A stretch of 64,000 nucleotides of DNA from Nymphaea colorata (taxonomy: Eukaryota > Streptophyta > Magnoliopsida > Nymphaeales > Nymphaeaceae), in the NCBI RefSeq assembly GCF_008831285.2, contig NC_045147.1, positions 18,330,854 to 18,394,853 of the forward strand. Reading direction: 5' to 3'. How positions within the stretch are numbered: the stretch's first letter is position 1; each line of letters opens with the position of its first letter. Position numbers and translations under genes: made by a program. The notes beneath the pieces are model-generated. The model was given only the letters and a program-made list of their open reading frames with translations. It was not told the origin of the DNA and made no database searches. This document shows, in pieces, positions 30,201 to 42,544 of the stretch.

Positions 30201-32550
30201 GATGGTACAGCAGGCTGTCGACCAGTCCTTGCTGTTGCTGTTCAGTAGGCCAATTTGAGCAGCCTGAGCATCCGGTCGGTAGCTGGCCGGAGTCCGAACC
30301 AAAAAAAAAAAAAAAAAAAACATCGGCCCAGCCCGGATGGACTCGATAGTAGTTTTTTAATATATATTATATAATTACAATGTTATATTATGATTTTTAA
30401 TATTTATATATTATTTTTTATTAACAATATATACTTTATAATTTAATCGGATTGGGCTCGGTTGAGGGTCATACCAGGTTTCGAGTGTGGGTGTCAGGCC
30501 AAGCCTAAACCTGGGTTTCTATGTCGAGTCGACCCGATGCCCAAGATTATTTGAGCCTATCTTTGGACACAAAAGAGGCCCTTAATTAAGCCTTAGGGTT
30601 TCGATTTAAGTTGTGGTTTTTGAGTATAAAATTGAGAATAAACCCCAAGGGCTTGTGTGGGCAATTGCCCACGTAAACCCATATAAATTGCTTACAGTTA
30701 TTAGTCCTTCAAAGCAGTTTACTTATTGGTTGTTGCTTAAAAGTTATATTTGAAAATTGAAATATCAGTGTCCCTCTAGCTGCCAGAAATTTCTCTCTCG
30801 GTCAGTTTACACAATGTTTAATTTGTTATTGATCCATAATAAGGCCTGTGCTGGATTTCCCTACGATTTCTCCACTGAGGAAGAAAGATTACGACCTAAA
30901 TGGAGCACTACGAATTATATATGTTCATTGAAGTTGGCGCGTCTTCTGCAGTCCAGAGAGATCGAAGCTCGGGAAGCTTCCCGGTAAAGTTAGTGGCCGA
31001 GATAACCTTCCATGAAGGATCGAGATAGGACCAATGGTGACGGATGGGACAAATTAGCTTGAGTAGATAAACGTTTTAGTTTGGTGCAATGCCTGCTAAA
31101 ATAAATAACAGATTATCGTCTTTCGAGGATGGTTCATATTATCCGTACGTACTCACATCTATTGCTGGTCCACCGGAAGTAGGCATATGTATATATGTGT
31201 AATTGATAAATACCAGACCACTTTGCTGAGACTATGAACAAAATTTTTAAGGGTTTTCACAATCTAAGCTTATGGATGTATCTTAAGAGTGTTTTGATTA
31301 CGAATATATTAAGTTAGTCTTTTGTGACTCTAATGATGCTTTTTTAATAATAAAAAATGAACAGCCCTTAAGCATCAAAATTTTGATAGTTGAAAAATGA
31401 ATTTTTTTTTAAAATAACATTAATTAAGACATGATTTATGTTGAATTAGTGTTTATAAATATGCTAGGATGTTCACATTTTGCTGGTTTATATATATATA
31501 TGTGTGTGTTCAAACTTTAATTGTACCAAAAAATTGGTGATACCTTAAACAGGGGAGGAACCTTGAAAAGCCAGCTTATGAGACTACTTTACTTCGTTAT
31601 ATCCTTCCTTCCCCTGAGAATCACCAATTTTAGGATAGAAAGAAATTCTGGAATTAGTTGAATATTATATATATATATATAAGAAAGAGATAGAGGGGAA
31701 AGATGGATATGCTGGCCCACTCTTTTTGGTTGGATTCCGTGAAGTTTGCACCGCTAAGTTGTTTATTCAACTTAAATCCAAAGCTGAATAATTAATTAAA
31801 AAGTTTATTAGGTTAATGAACTCTATACTTGTACGTGTTTCTACAGAAGGTGGCAAGCCTGATTCAATTGCCAAAAACCTAGATCTATCGTGAAAATGTA
31901 TATATTTTTTTCGAATGCACTTTGAGTTAAAATATCTCTTAGTAAATGAGAATCTGCACAACAGACCCATAAGCTGAAAATGGACGGGAAATATATATGG
32001 TGAACTTAGCTAGACTCATGGCAGCTTATGATAAGATCAGAAGCTCATTGAGCTCTTGATCTGCTCAACCAGAAGGCCGTAACTGGCCGTAGGCCTGTGT
32101 ACGGAGTTCTTGTTAGCCGTTACATTCTTGATATGAAAGGGCACACTGTGCATTATAATATTTTGGGGTACAGTCTTCTATTTTATATTTGCATGTTGAT
32201 GGCTTTCCTGGTAGCATCACTGGTAACCAATGACAGAGTTGTCGACAATGTCGGCAGAGGTGATCTGTATCATCATGTTTTCTTTCATCTACCACACAGA
32301 TCAATCTTTAAACTATTGGTCAGTGGGGGAAATTGTTCCATTGACCCAAAAGGATGGTAGAACGAATCAATGGAGCTCGACACAGACTGCGTCGTCTTAG
32401 TTTTAAAAAGGCCAACTGTGGGCAAGATCTTGTCACGTAATGATCTCCCCATGTGAACGTACCACATGAGATACTGCAACCCCCTTTTTAATTCTCTGCC
32501 ACTTCACGCGGATCTTGTCTTAGTTTTGCTGGGCACAGATTCTCGTTCAC
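27255..32550. other. Gene-poor stretch with CT/GA tracts
   Basis: The first 400 bp are the leader and promoter side of the E3 ligase gene and are rich in CT/GA tracts (for example 27355-27380). No other gene is supported. Around 30240-30560 a poly(A) run and GC-richer flanks (TCGGATTGGGCTCGG…GTCGACCCGATGCCC) look like an old non-autonomous element. A similar stretch lies near 41140-41270. Confidence 0.4.
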
Positions 32551-32554
32551 TGCC

Positions 32555-32561
32555 TATTTAG
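32555..32561 (+). promoter_or_regulatory. TATA-like element of the 32601 gene
   Basis: TATTTAG lies about 45 bp before the start codon. The paralogue at 61 kb has TATTTAA at the matching place, and the leader sequences between element and ATG are alike (AGCTGCTTCACCATAG versus AGCTGCTTTACCATAG). The conservation supports a core promoter role. Confidence 0.55.
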
Positions 32562-32565
32562 CACC

Positions 32566-32577
32566 ATGGAGGCTTAG
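32566..32577 (+). other. Minimal upstream ORF (Met-Glu-Ala-stop)
   Basis: CCATGGAGGCTTAG in the leader gives a three-codon uORF in a strong start context, 24 bp before the main ATG. It is absent from the paralogue at 61 kb. Whether the transcript starts upstream of it is not known. Confidence 0.4.
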
Positions 32578-32600
32578 AGCTGCTTCACCATAGAAGTTCT

Positions 32601-32925
32601 ATGGCGACTTGGGTGCACACAATCACGTATCCCTTGAGGAAGGCCCGCAGTTTCTTCTCATCTGCTAAGAACAGGAAGACTCATTCAGGTACGTATTTTC
32701 CATCACCACCACCATCGTCATTTTCATATGCTGTTCAATTTCTCGTGGGAAACAAGTTCCTCACCCCAGGACAACATCTTTTATTGATTCGACGAGCTCA
32801 TTTTTTCAGAGTGCCAAATAAAACAGTTGGATCTCCACGGGGAAGTCATGGCATGCGCCTATGAGGATGTCCAGGTGATGTGGTCGATGCTGAAGGAGTC
32901 CAGATCATGCATTGCCCAGTCCTGA
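32601..32925 (+). CDS. Small conserved plant protein, 67 aa, copy A (2 exons)
   Basis: Exons 32601-32688 and 32810-32925 (TGA at 32923) join in phase 1 to give 67 aa. The N-terminal half begins MATWVHTITYPLRKARSFFS; the C-terminal half contains LDLHGEVMACAYEDVQVMWS and ends SCIAQS. I recognise the pattern M-A-x-W…P-x-RKA…DLxGEVMACAYEDVxVMWS as a widespread family of uncharacterised small plant proteins. There is no membrane segment; the N-terminus is basic. The intron is 121 bp with a gtacgt donor and ttttttcag acceptor. A paralogue with the same intron position lies at 60879-61197 in the opposite orientation. Function unknown. Confidence 0.9.
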
Positions 32926-32929
32926 GATG

Positions 32930-35400
32930 AAGCATGCCATCACAAAATGTATCTATCATCTAGGTTTTTTCAATCCACTGTGTAAATATGGGGCATTTGA
33001 GGTCTGAATCAGATGCCTTGTAGCAGCAGTTAGGCTTTGCATCTTTGGTATCCACATGATGCAAGAACATCATGGTGAGATTTTGTTGCAAAGACTTTTA
33101 AACATGTAGGTACTTTTCCGGTCTCTTGTTTTCTGAGATCAGAGAAATGTTGAGGTATCTTATTGTGGATCAGTTGTATGCTAGCATGGCATGGCGATGA
33201 GGGGATGAGGATTTATACAATTACACGAGCTGATAACCGCAGACACAAGTTATTTCCTCCTTTTTGTTTTTGGGGATTAGTCTAAATTGCAGAAAGCTAT
33301 ACTGGTTGGCCAGGCGCATGTAATGTACCCCAATCTATTTGGGAAGCGGGCTAAATCGTCTTCGATTTTGTGCCGACCATCCTTTTGAAACTTGCGATAT
33401 CGTTTCAACTTGGTAGGTTGCTCATAGAGTTCTTTTGGGCAAAGTTTGATGTCATCTGTCAAATTTTATCTATGAATCTGCCCCAATCAGAACACTTACA
33501 CTTGCCAAACGAACAACCAGTAGCAATATTTAACTCAGTGTTGTTAAGTTTATAGCTAATGAGTTGCACGTAGAAGGAAAAGCTTTTAGCTGAGAGGCAG
33601 CCCCTTCAAAAAATTAATGGCTTAAGGAGGTCATTGAGTAGATATTAACCAAATTGCTAAGGGGCACTCATATGTAAATAATGAATTGTGTGGATGTTTG
33701 TAGGCAATTTTTACATGTGCACCTTGTTGGGGATCGGCACTTGCATCATCAGAAGTTGCACATAGGTGAATTTTTTTTTTTTTTTTTTTTGTAAGTCTTT
33801 CGTCAAACAACAATTTTGAGTTTTACATTGGACAAGTAATGGATATGTCATGTTTGAAGAATTCACAACAACAAAAGGCAACTAATGATCAGTATAGCAT
33901 ATGTTACTGGAGAAATTTGAAACTCGAACCCTTTTGTTGTTTTATTAAAAGTTAATTAGGCACTTTTCCGTTCTTTTACCCTCTATGAGGAGAGGTCCCT
34001 ATTTTTTGCTATTAGGGATGCATCGGGGGAGTTACACTCAATGTATACTTCAAACTTTTTTAATACTCTTAGGATCGCTTGCTTTTGGTTACTTTCCAAA
34101 CATGTTTGGAGAAAAGCGAAGGATATGCTCCAACCCTAACACAAAATCACATGCCTTCATATGGTTTCATTGGCTTGTAAAATATAGCCAATTGACCGTT
34201 GACTGGGTCATTAAAAATAAGAGGGGTGGGAACAGCTTGGAGGACACCCTTCTCTAACCAAATGTTGTCAAGTTTTTTTAATGAGTTTTTTAAATCTTTG
34301 TTTGGGTGACACGTCGAAAACAAACCTGGTTTTGAAGTATCATAATGGATCATACACAAAACAAAACTAGGGGAAAGAGAGAAAGAGAAACGTAGTACCA
34401 ACTGAAACTTTAAATCTTGATTGTAGTATAAGTAAGAAAGAAATGGTATTTAAGAGGGTTTTCTGACTAATTGGAAAGCCATTAACGACGACATCACACA
34501 AATCTCGAGGCCAAAATTAACAATGCCACATGACAAACCTGGTTATATCCGTCATATTGGTACATAAATTTTCATGCACCAATATGATTAATGACTAAAA
34601 TACCTTTAGTTTATATTGAAAAAGAAAATTTTTTGTCAGAAAAAATATAAAAATAAAAAAACTATGGAATACTTTTTTTAATAAATTACCAAAATATTCT
34701 TCCCTCTGTGCACTGTGCGGATGGCCCGTGTAACTTTCTTTCACCAGGGAAGCTGGAGACCTTTGAAACGAACAAACTCGGACACACCACTATGAATCCC
34801 AAAGCGTGAAAACATCAAGGGTTTATTATCTTCCTGCGCAAGCATAAGTTGAAACTATTTTGACAGAAACGGCCGTCACAATGCTCGCGATGGCAAAGAT
34901 TTTATGGGAGAACTCTTTGCGTCTCTTCTGCCCCCACAAGGGAGTAAATCTTAAACCCTATAGGTTCCATGCTTAAGGAATTCAGAATAGTTCAATGATG
35001 CCCGTCTTTGTATGCTGCATTGTCTTTGTGTGGCAATGAGAACACTTTTCATTCTTAGTAGATTTGGGCGCAGGCAGCAAAATATCATTGCCTGCAGGAT
35101 CAAATTGCATGACTAAAAAAGGTACACCAGTTGTATGAAAAAAGCACACCAGTGAAAACTAAGAAAAAGAAATAATCGGACACTTTTCATAAATAAAGTC
35201 CAAAGGAAAGACACATTTACACACTTGACCAAAAACCACCAGAACATAATATAAGAGAAAGACACTACTAACAACAAAATCTGCCTCATGTCTCCAGACG
35301 ACCCACTGTTTTCACCGCTTACTCCATGAATGCAAACATGAAAACCTCTACTGCTGAAAGACTCAAAGCAACACCGCCATGGAGATGGTGGTAAGTGAGC
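32930..35400. other. Intergenic stretch, no gene seen
   Basis: No coherent coding region. A T-run near 33770-33790 and ordinary AT-rich DNA. The last 130 bp is the 3' flank of the MADS gene at 35413. Confidence 0.45.
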
Positions 35401-35412
35401 CGCGAAGGACCT

Positions 35413-36105
35413 TCATCCCGCATAGTCATGAGAGTCATTCCACTGGTTGGGATCAATATATGGCCACTCCACAGGAGAGCAGTCTATAGAGTTGAGGAGA
35501 TCATCTATGGACTGCTCTCCACGTATTTGATCAGTGGATGTCAGCCTTGATTGATCGTGATTTGGCATGGCAACTAGCGGCGACAGCGGAGCCAACGACG
35601 TAGATGGTGGTGCTCTGCTCAATGTTTGAGCCCTCAACAACTCACATTTTGCCTTCACCATCGTGTACTTGGCTTCCACCATGCCTACTAAGGCATGAAC
35701 CTCTTCGATGCCTGCACCATGCAGAATCCTCCTGTTGGCCATGCCATCGAATAATTTCTGCCTCAACTCCACCTCCTTATTCTCCTTGGACAGCTTTGCG
35801 AGCTCGTCTGCGAACTTGGATACCCTTTGTCGAAGAAAGCCTTCTTGATTCAGCATCTTCTTGACTTTCTCCATCTCCGGCAACTCATTGAACTTGTCAA
35901 TGATTTGCAGGACTTGCGCGCCATCCTCCGGCCATATCTCGGGGGTGTGTTCGTTCTTTCCGTAGACAATGGCACATATGGTTACGTCACAGAGGGTGCT
36001 GAGCTCGTAGACCTTCTTTAGTAATCCTTTTTTCCTCTTCTTGAACGTAACTCGCCTGGCGGAATCCTTGGCAATGTAGGCCAAGTTCAACTTCTTTCTC
36101 GCCAT
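35413..36105 (-). CDS. Type I M-gamma MADS-box transcription factor, gene 1
   Basis: Intronless gene for 230 aa. Residues 1-60 are a MADS DNA-binding domain (MARKKLNLAYIAKDSARRVT, then the K-K-R-K-K-G-L-L-K-K core, then ELSTLCDVTICAIVYG). Then come IWP, a coiled-coil-rich region (about 66-160) and an acidic tail with LLNSIDCSPVEWPYIDPNQ. This pattern is that of M-gamma (AGL80/PHERES-like) factors, which in Arabidopsis act in central cell and endosperm and pair with M-alpha proteins. An ATG 25 codons upstream is in frame, but a TATA box (36145-36156) lies between, so I chose the ATG at 36105. Closest relative in the window is gene 2 at 42545, head-to-head with it. Confidence 0.95.
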   Translation of the reverse strand: MARKKLNLAYIAKDSARRVTFKKRKKGLLKKVYELSTLCDVTICAIVYGKNEHTPEIWPEDGAQVLQIIDKFNELPEMEKVKKMLNQEGFLRQRVSKFADELAKLSKENKEVELRQKLFDGMANRRILHGAGIEEVHALVGMVEAKYTMVKAKCELLRAQTLSRAPPSTSLAPLSPLVAMPNHDQSRLTSTDQIRGEQSIDDLLNSIDCSPVEWPYIDPNQWNDSHDYAG

Positions 36106-36144
36106 GCTCAATCCACTTGATGAAAATGAGGAAGGCTGCCTTTG

Positions 36145-36156
36145 TTTATATAATGG
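36145..36156 (-). promoter_or_regulatory. TATA box of MADS gene 1
   Basis: On the minus strand CCATTATATAAA stands about 40-50 bp before the start codon. The same string occurs before MADS gene 2. Confidence 0.8.
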
Positions 36157-36192
36157 TGTGAGGAGGGTGCAGGTAGTCATATTACTTTTTCC

Positions 36193-36220
36193 TTTTCATT
36201 TAAGATAGTAAATGCACCAC
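36193..36220 (-). promoter_or_regulatory. Conserved upstream box of the M-gamma genes (gene 1 copy)
   Basis: On the minus strand it begins GTGGTGCATTTACTATCTTA and continues into AATGAAAA. The same 28-bp block is found at 42432-42459 and 48926-48953 before genes 2 and 3, with only a few changes. It lies about 90-115 bp upstream of each ATG. Confidence 0.75.
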
Positions 36221-39200
36221 GACTACTATAGGTTGTGGAGGAGATTGCAATTGGGTGCAGTGAGATCAGGAAGATCAAGAAGCAAGCTTTCAGGATAAGC
36301 TCAATACAAAAGTATATTGAAAAACGTATCTTTTTCATTTATGAATGTTATTGCCTTGAGAAATTTCGGGTGGCATGGATTAAAACCATTACACCTGGTC
36401 TCCATGGGTTGACTGGAGACGAGTTTCTCAAGCATATACAAGCATCAGCTGTCTCAATGTACTTGGAAAACTTGTCAAATGGAAATCTTCTTCTCAAGAT
36501 TTTTGAGATGTTTTCCTAGGTAATCGCAAATCCAGTCCTGACTCCTAGGTCTTCTATCCGTTGAGCAATTGTCATTAATTATTTTTGCTGGCAAAATATC
36601 CTTAATATAGGGAGGTCATAACTGCACATAATTGCATGCATTTTAAAATGGCCACATTTGTGATTGTCTCAAATATCGAACTTCGGAGATTGCCACACTC
36701 CTAAGAACACATGTCACACTTGTGAGCCACCTTAGGATGATGATAGTCGATTTTTCAAGAGAAATTTGGCACTTAGAAGAACCTTGCTAGATTATACTAT
36801 TAAAGATATTGCACCAGGGGTTTTGAAAATCTGAGCTTCATCAATTGAAGCGCCTCATATTAACCCCCTGGCCAGTCTTACAAAGTTTATGCAATCTTAG
36901 TAATGCTTGCTATATCTTAAATGGAGAGAAAAACTTGTAAAAAAAAAACACTTAACATTTGGGCAGATAACAAATCATTGGCCAACCTTCAAACGTTGAT
37001 ATATAAATCATTCCTCATGAGCAACGAAAGGTATCTTGCCCTTGGAAAGGATATTTTTGTTATTTTATATAAAAAAATTAATGCTCATGCCTGTAGGTGG
37101 CACTTTGAGAATTTGTCTCAACAGTTAATCGCCTACATGTAAATTTTTGAAAGTTAAAGAGTGATCTGTCATTTGTTCAAAAGTAAGATGCCATTTTGAA
37201 AAGTTTTCCAAATACAAAAAGTGGAAAGTGAGAGGGAGGAGATGTGAAAAAAATCTACGCCTGCTAATGACCCACCCTGATATGGTACGCATCCTAAATT
37301 TCTTACTTTGCCATTTCACTTAGTTGACCAAATATTTGGATTGTGAATATGGTTTCATTTTCCTAAAAAAGATTTACGGGACATGAATGAAAATGAATAA
37401 AGTTTTTTAGGAAGAAAAACTTTTACCATATTGTCAAGTACTTACAGACTTGAGAAAGCTCAAGGAAGAAAATTGCTGTTACATTAACATTAGTTAGTTG
37501 ACCTGTGTAGAGCTGACATTCAAGGGCAGGGCCAGAAATTTTTTCCTATTTCATGAGGCACATAAGTAAATAATTATAAGATATTTATATAAAAATAAAG
37601 AAAAATTTTGTCGCCAGCCTATATTTATCTCCACTACTGACTGAAAATATACTTCACTAATCTGACCCCACGATAGCTCCTTTAGTTAGCTCCTTTCAGA
37701 GATGAATGAAATTGCATCCTTGTAAGAGGTCATCGAATGTATATGCAGGTGACTGTAATTTATCCGCTGAAGGATCCCAAACAATGTCCTTAGAGTTTGT
37801 TTAATTTCTTTGCTGAAAAGAACTTTCGTTGTAAAAGGTGTTACGGTTGCAATTTATCCGATCAAACCATGGACGCCAAGAAAATAAAACGCGTTCATCT
37901 CTTTTAGATGTTCCAGGCATTACTTTTCTCTATGAATGTCTATAATAAAACCGAATGCTATCTTCCACACAGGGTAGCCAATAAGAAGAATATTGTGTTT
38001 CTAAACACAAGTTCCTATAAGACATGCCGTTCCCAAAGCACCATGGTTTTATGATGGGAAACAGGGCACAATCATACTTATCATTTTGAGATCCAACAAT
38101 CAAAAGCTGGACATAATTAGATGAACCAATGTTAGTAAGTGCGTTGATGTGAAGCAATGTGCTAAGCCTGTAAAGCGATGCACAAAGCAATGAAGAAGCG
38201 TAAGCATCAAAATAAAAAATATCAAGCATATAATATTCACAAAAAATAATGTCAGAAGTAAAAAACACTAAGAAAAACAAAAAATATGAATATATAGTAC
38301 AGTTGTAAGACTCACGTACTAATGCCGTGGAATCAATATATTAAGTGGCAAGTGTTGAGCATAGAAGGTCCTTCCCAAACAAAGGAGGAGAATGCTAGAG
38401 TGGTATATCCTTCCCAAAAAATATTTAATAGGTTTTTTCCTCGTGTGTATGGCTTTTCTAGATGTATAGTTGACATATAGCTTAGTTGTTGGATCCATTA
38501 TTATTTAAAATTTAACTTAAAAAAAGCTACATATTTGTTACTTAATGTTTCCATCACGAAACTTTTTCTTTTTTAAGCTAATGCATGTAGCGACTCAACT
38601 CAACCATGTTTATGTTGGGCCCACATTAACCTTATTTTTTAAAACTTTTTTATGTTTACTTAAGCCATTTTTTCCTTTTTTTTTTCGCTTTAACCTTTTT
38701 CATGTTTACTTAACATTTTGTTGGTCCTTTGTCAATACGATGCACTGGTGATCTGGGCTTATTACTTTTATTTTCAGAATTAATTTAAAAGATTTAAGTT
38801 ACTTTTGTAATTAAAAATTTTTAAAACTAAACAAATACAAACTTGAACGAGAGATCTGGCAAGATATTGCTACAAATGGATTTGGCAGCAATATCAGAAA
38901 GATAAACAATTAAAATGTTAAAAAAAAACGTCAAAGCATTAACTTACAAAACAAGCATCCGTGCCTGACGTGTGCTGATGCGCACGCAATGCATCCGGTG
39001 GACTGCGGATCCGCTCATGGCAATGATACTCCTGATGCGCACGTCTAATAATATTGACATCAACCTTCTTAAAGCATAAAATGGTACGTGTTAATGGAAT
39101 AAGCATTTTAGGAATATGTATTCTAACAAATATTGTTCCTATCAACCACCACAATCAGTGGTGGTTCAACCAGTGGTGTGGTACTAGATGCGCACGCATC

Positions 39201-39240
39201 ACTTGGACCCACCACCAGCTGACTCGACCCACCACCAGCT
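36221..39240. other. Intergenic stretch between MADS genes
   Basis: No gene seen. A copy of the dispersed terminus GGGCAGGGCCAGAAATTTTT lies near 37531. At 38965-39200 the motif GATGCGCACG occurs three times, and a 17-bp unit GACCCACCACCAGCTGA is repeated at about 39207-39242. Confidence 0.45.
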
Positions 39241-39260
39241 GAATGTACCAATGTTCATGG

Positions 39261-39835
39261 TAGGGGCGAAGTCAGGATTTTTTCTATAGTCAGGCCAAGA
39301 TGATTCACGGGCCAGGTCAGGGTTGGGCCAAGAGGAGCAACGAGGAGCGATCGGTAGGGCTGCACACGAGCCGAGTCGAGCTCGAGCTTGCCCAGCTCGA
39401 GCTCGACTCGACTCAACGAGCTCGAGCTGGAACTCGACTCGAACTCGAGTCGAGCTACCTAACACAAGCTCGAGCTCGACTCGATTAAATAAAGTCGAGC
39501 TCGAGCTCGACTCGATTAACTCGATTAGCTCGTCTAAATAAAATATGATCCTTCTTTTTAAAATATCTAGTAAAATACAAAATGGAAATAGGACATAATA
39601 TATATAAACGAGTCGAGTCGAGTTCAGAACTCGACTCGACTCGTTTACTCATTCGAGTTTCATTATAAGCTCGAACTCGACTCGTTTATAAACGAGTCGA
39701 GCTCGAGCCGAGTTTAACCGGGCGAGTTCGAGTCGAGCCCGAGCTGGCTCGACTTGTTGTGCAGCCCTAGCGATCGGTCGGGCCAAACTAAAAAAATTCG
39801 TTGGCCCGGGCGGGCCCCCCTTCCCTCCGCCCCTG
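39261..39835. mobile_element. hAT-type MITE, interrupted by a second MITE
   Basis: Starts TAGGGGCGAAGTCAGG and ends CTCCGCCCCTG. It is flanked by a perfect 8-bp direct repeat GTTCATGG (39253-39260 and 39836-39843), the target-site size of the hAT superfamily. Removing the inner insertion and one copy of its target duplication leaves about 152 bp, matching the related 144-bp element at 58227. No transposase: a non-autonomous element. Confidence 0.85.
39355..39769. mobile_element. Nested hAT-type MITE rich in GAGCTCGA
   Basis: 415 bp with inverted ends TAGGGCTGCACACGAG… and …GTTGTGCAGCCCTA, flanked by the 8-bp direct repeat GCGATCGG (39347-39354 and 39770-39777). The interior is dominated by permutations of GAGCTCGAGTCGA, which are palindromic and open in several frames without being coding. 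It sits inside the MITE 39261-39835, so it is the younger insertion. Confidence 0.88.
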
Positions 39836-39849
39836 GTTCATGGGGGGTG

Positions 39850-41572
39850 CGTTTTTTTCCAAGATTTGTGGGCATATGGCCTGATATGCATGCATAGCTG
39901 GCACGCGGTGTGTGCATCAGACAGTCAGTATTTTCAGTTTTCACTTGCTGTCTCTCTACTCACCATTTGTCTTTTTGTCCTCCGCCGTTGACTCCCTCTC
40001 CATTATCCGCTGCCACCACTAGTTTCCCCTCCATTGCGGGGCATTAGAGAGCCACATGATGTAGTCTGGTGTGAGCAATTTTCACACTAACCTCTTAAAT
40101 TTTCTTGATTTTATAAGGCATCTCTAAATATTTACTTTAATATACACATAGGTGCCTTTGCAGATATGAATACTTTTAAATGAGTATCCATTCAGTCAAT
40201 TTTTCTACCTCCACCACTACCGAACACACATCACCAAAAGCCCACCACATCGCTAGCCTCTTTACCGCCATTCATCTCCGGCACACAATGCCTCTCTCTC
40301 TTTGTGTTTCCACTTGGTCGCGCAGTACCGAAACAATGGCGACTGGCGGTGAGTCGCCCCCTTTCTCTCTCTAACTCCCCACATTCTTTTTTTGCCTACT
40401 TATCATTTTGATTGTTGTTTTTCAGTTTTAACATTGTTTTGTGGATATTATGTATTTAGTACTTGACCTCTTTTTTGTCCTAAGTGCACTTACTCACCAT
40501 TATGCATCGTAGCGCTAGGCACCGCCTTAATTCAAGGGACTTAACAACATTGGGTTCAACAACCAAATGGCCTTTTAATTGTACTAGCAGAACGTCAGCA
40601 CAAGTCACGAATTCACGTACCCATTTGCTTGCCTCTTCACAATCCAAGCTCCAAGAAATGGGAGCCCATGTCTAAACAAGCCAACACATTCTAGTGCTAC
40701 ATGGGCATGCCAATGCAATGCAGCCTAAACGACAGGTCTATGATGTTTGTTTATGATGTTAAATGTGTGCTCATTGTGACATAAGTGGGAAGGTTTCTCT
40801 TGGACTTGTGGGGAGTTAATACAGGCGCTTGAAGGAGAATGTGTGAAAGATTATAAGCTGTTACTACAAGAAAGGAGTGTTATGCTATACGCACATAAGT
40901 GGGTCATGCAACGTATGGACTGGTGCAATCTTGACCAAAAAAGGAAGGAAACATATAGGTAGTTGAGGAGTACTTCTGTCCATAAATATGTTACCTATTG
41001 ATAAGTCATGGAGAAAATGAAATGGTTTAATGTTCGTGATTAAGATACCTCAAAACCAAGTGCTTGAATATTTTTCCTTTACATAAGTCAGGGTGGTATC
41101 AATGCTAGAGAATGCATGGAGTTCGACTAGCCATCCCAGGGCACGGGTACCCCGTCTTGTACTTGGTACTCAGCCCTAGTCAGGCTCGACCAGAAATTGA
41201 GTGCAAGGCCGGCCTAATAAGTTGTTAGGCTGGCCCAACAGGTGGGATCGACTCAGCCCGATAATTTATATTTAATATTTATTATTATTTATATATATAT
41301 AATTATATATACTTTATTATGATTAAATTATATTATATTCATAAAAATATATCATTTCCCTGATCTACCCATCTGAATATGAGTCACGAGTTTACCAACT
41401 ATGTACCACAATACTTATTGGACTGCCAAAAGGAGCTCTGCTGCCCAACGGTATGGACCCACTTTCCATTGCATTAACCGACGTCCCTTCAATGAAACTA
41501 GTAGTAGTTTGCCAGTTTGACATTAAACCAAAAAAGAAAAGTTAACAACGGCTAGACAAAGTGCCACCTAAG

Positions 41573-41610
<38 letters not shown>

Positions 41611-42420
41611 ATGAAATCAGTCAGCCAATGTTCATAGCTAGATGTTTTTTTTTAAACTATGTAACACTAAAAACCGTCCAAAATGGTGCATTTCAAAGTA
41701 AAAAAGTTTGGTCAATCAACCGCACATTATTTACAATAGTTTTTAGCGTCACAAAATATAAAAAAGCCATCTGCCCAATATATATATATATATATATACA
41801 AAATTCTTGAATCCTTCTACAATTGTCCATCCAGCCTCTCACAATGCATTGGGTTGCATGTTTGAGGCATCAGATGGCTGGATGGTTAGTGGAGTTTGTC
41901 AAATAAATAAATAAAAACACACACAAAATGTGAATTTCTTCGACCATATGGATGCGTCCTGCCTCACACACGCAACCCGATGCATTGCAGATGGACCGAA
42001 GATTTGAATCCTCTATATATATAAATGATTCATGAATTATGGAAGTTGAGTAAATACAAGCTCATTTTCAAAAAGGAAAATGAGGATTAACACATAAGAC
42101 TTTGCAAAAGTATTCTTATCCTCTATTATATAGTCCATATATATCTGTGTCTATATATATAAATATACATATACGAATACTAATTTATTTATTTTCTTAT
42201 CGTACGAGACAAAAATGTATAAAACTGCAGTACTAGGTGAGCATGGGGTGAGAATCTTTTCCAGTAAATCCTAGTAGGCCAGGTGGAGTGCTGTCAATCG
42301 TGCGCCACCTAAAATTGCTCAAGGCAATAACCTTTATCAATGAAAAATATATTTTTTTTCTTGAATTTATCCTCAAATTTTGCTTTTTGATTCTCCTGAC
42401 TTATTGCAATCTGGTCCAGA
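39850..42420. other. Intergenic stretch upstream of MADS gene 2
   Basis: No gene seen. A GC-richer patch at about 41140-41270 (…GTCAGGCTCGACC…GGCTGGCCCAACAG…) resembles the old element near 30240-30560. (TA)n tracts lie at about 41574-41610 and 41780-41797. Confidence 0.45.
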
Positions 42421-42431
42421 GCGTAGCAGCG

Positions 42432-42459
42432 GTGGCACATTTACTATTTTAAGTGAAAA
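42432..42459 (+). promoter_or_regulatory. Conserved upstream box (gene 2 copy)
   Basis: Begins GTGGCACATTTACTATTTTA and continues AGTGAAAA, 86-113 bp before the ATG at 42545. It matches the boxes before genes 1 and 3. Here it also contains CTATTTTAAG, an A/T-rich core of the kind MADS proteins can bind. Confidence 0.75.
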
Positions 42460-42495
42460 TGAATCAGCACTGAGACCACTTGCACCTTCTTCATA

Positions 42496-42508
42496 CCATT
42501 ATATAAAC
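42496..42508 (+). promoter_or_regulatory. TATA box of MADS gene 2
   Basis: CCATTATATAAAC, 37-49 bp before the ATG and identical to the sequence before gene 1. Confidence 0.8.
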
Positions 42509-42544
42509 ACAGTCACACCTGCCTCATCCTGAAGTCGATCAAGA

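Noticed and set aside
39199-39541. Frames rich in Arg/Glu/Leu/Ser
   Set aside because: Translation of the GAGCTCGA repeats inside a MITE.
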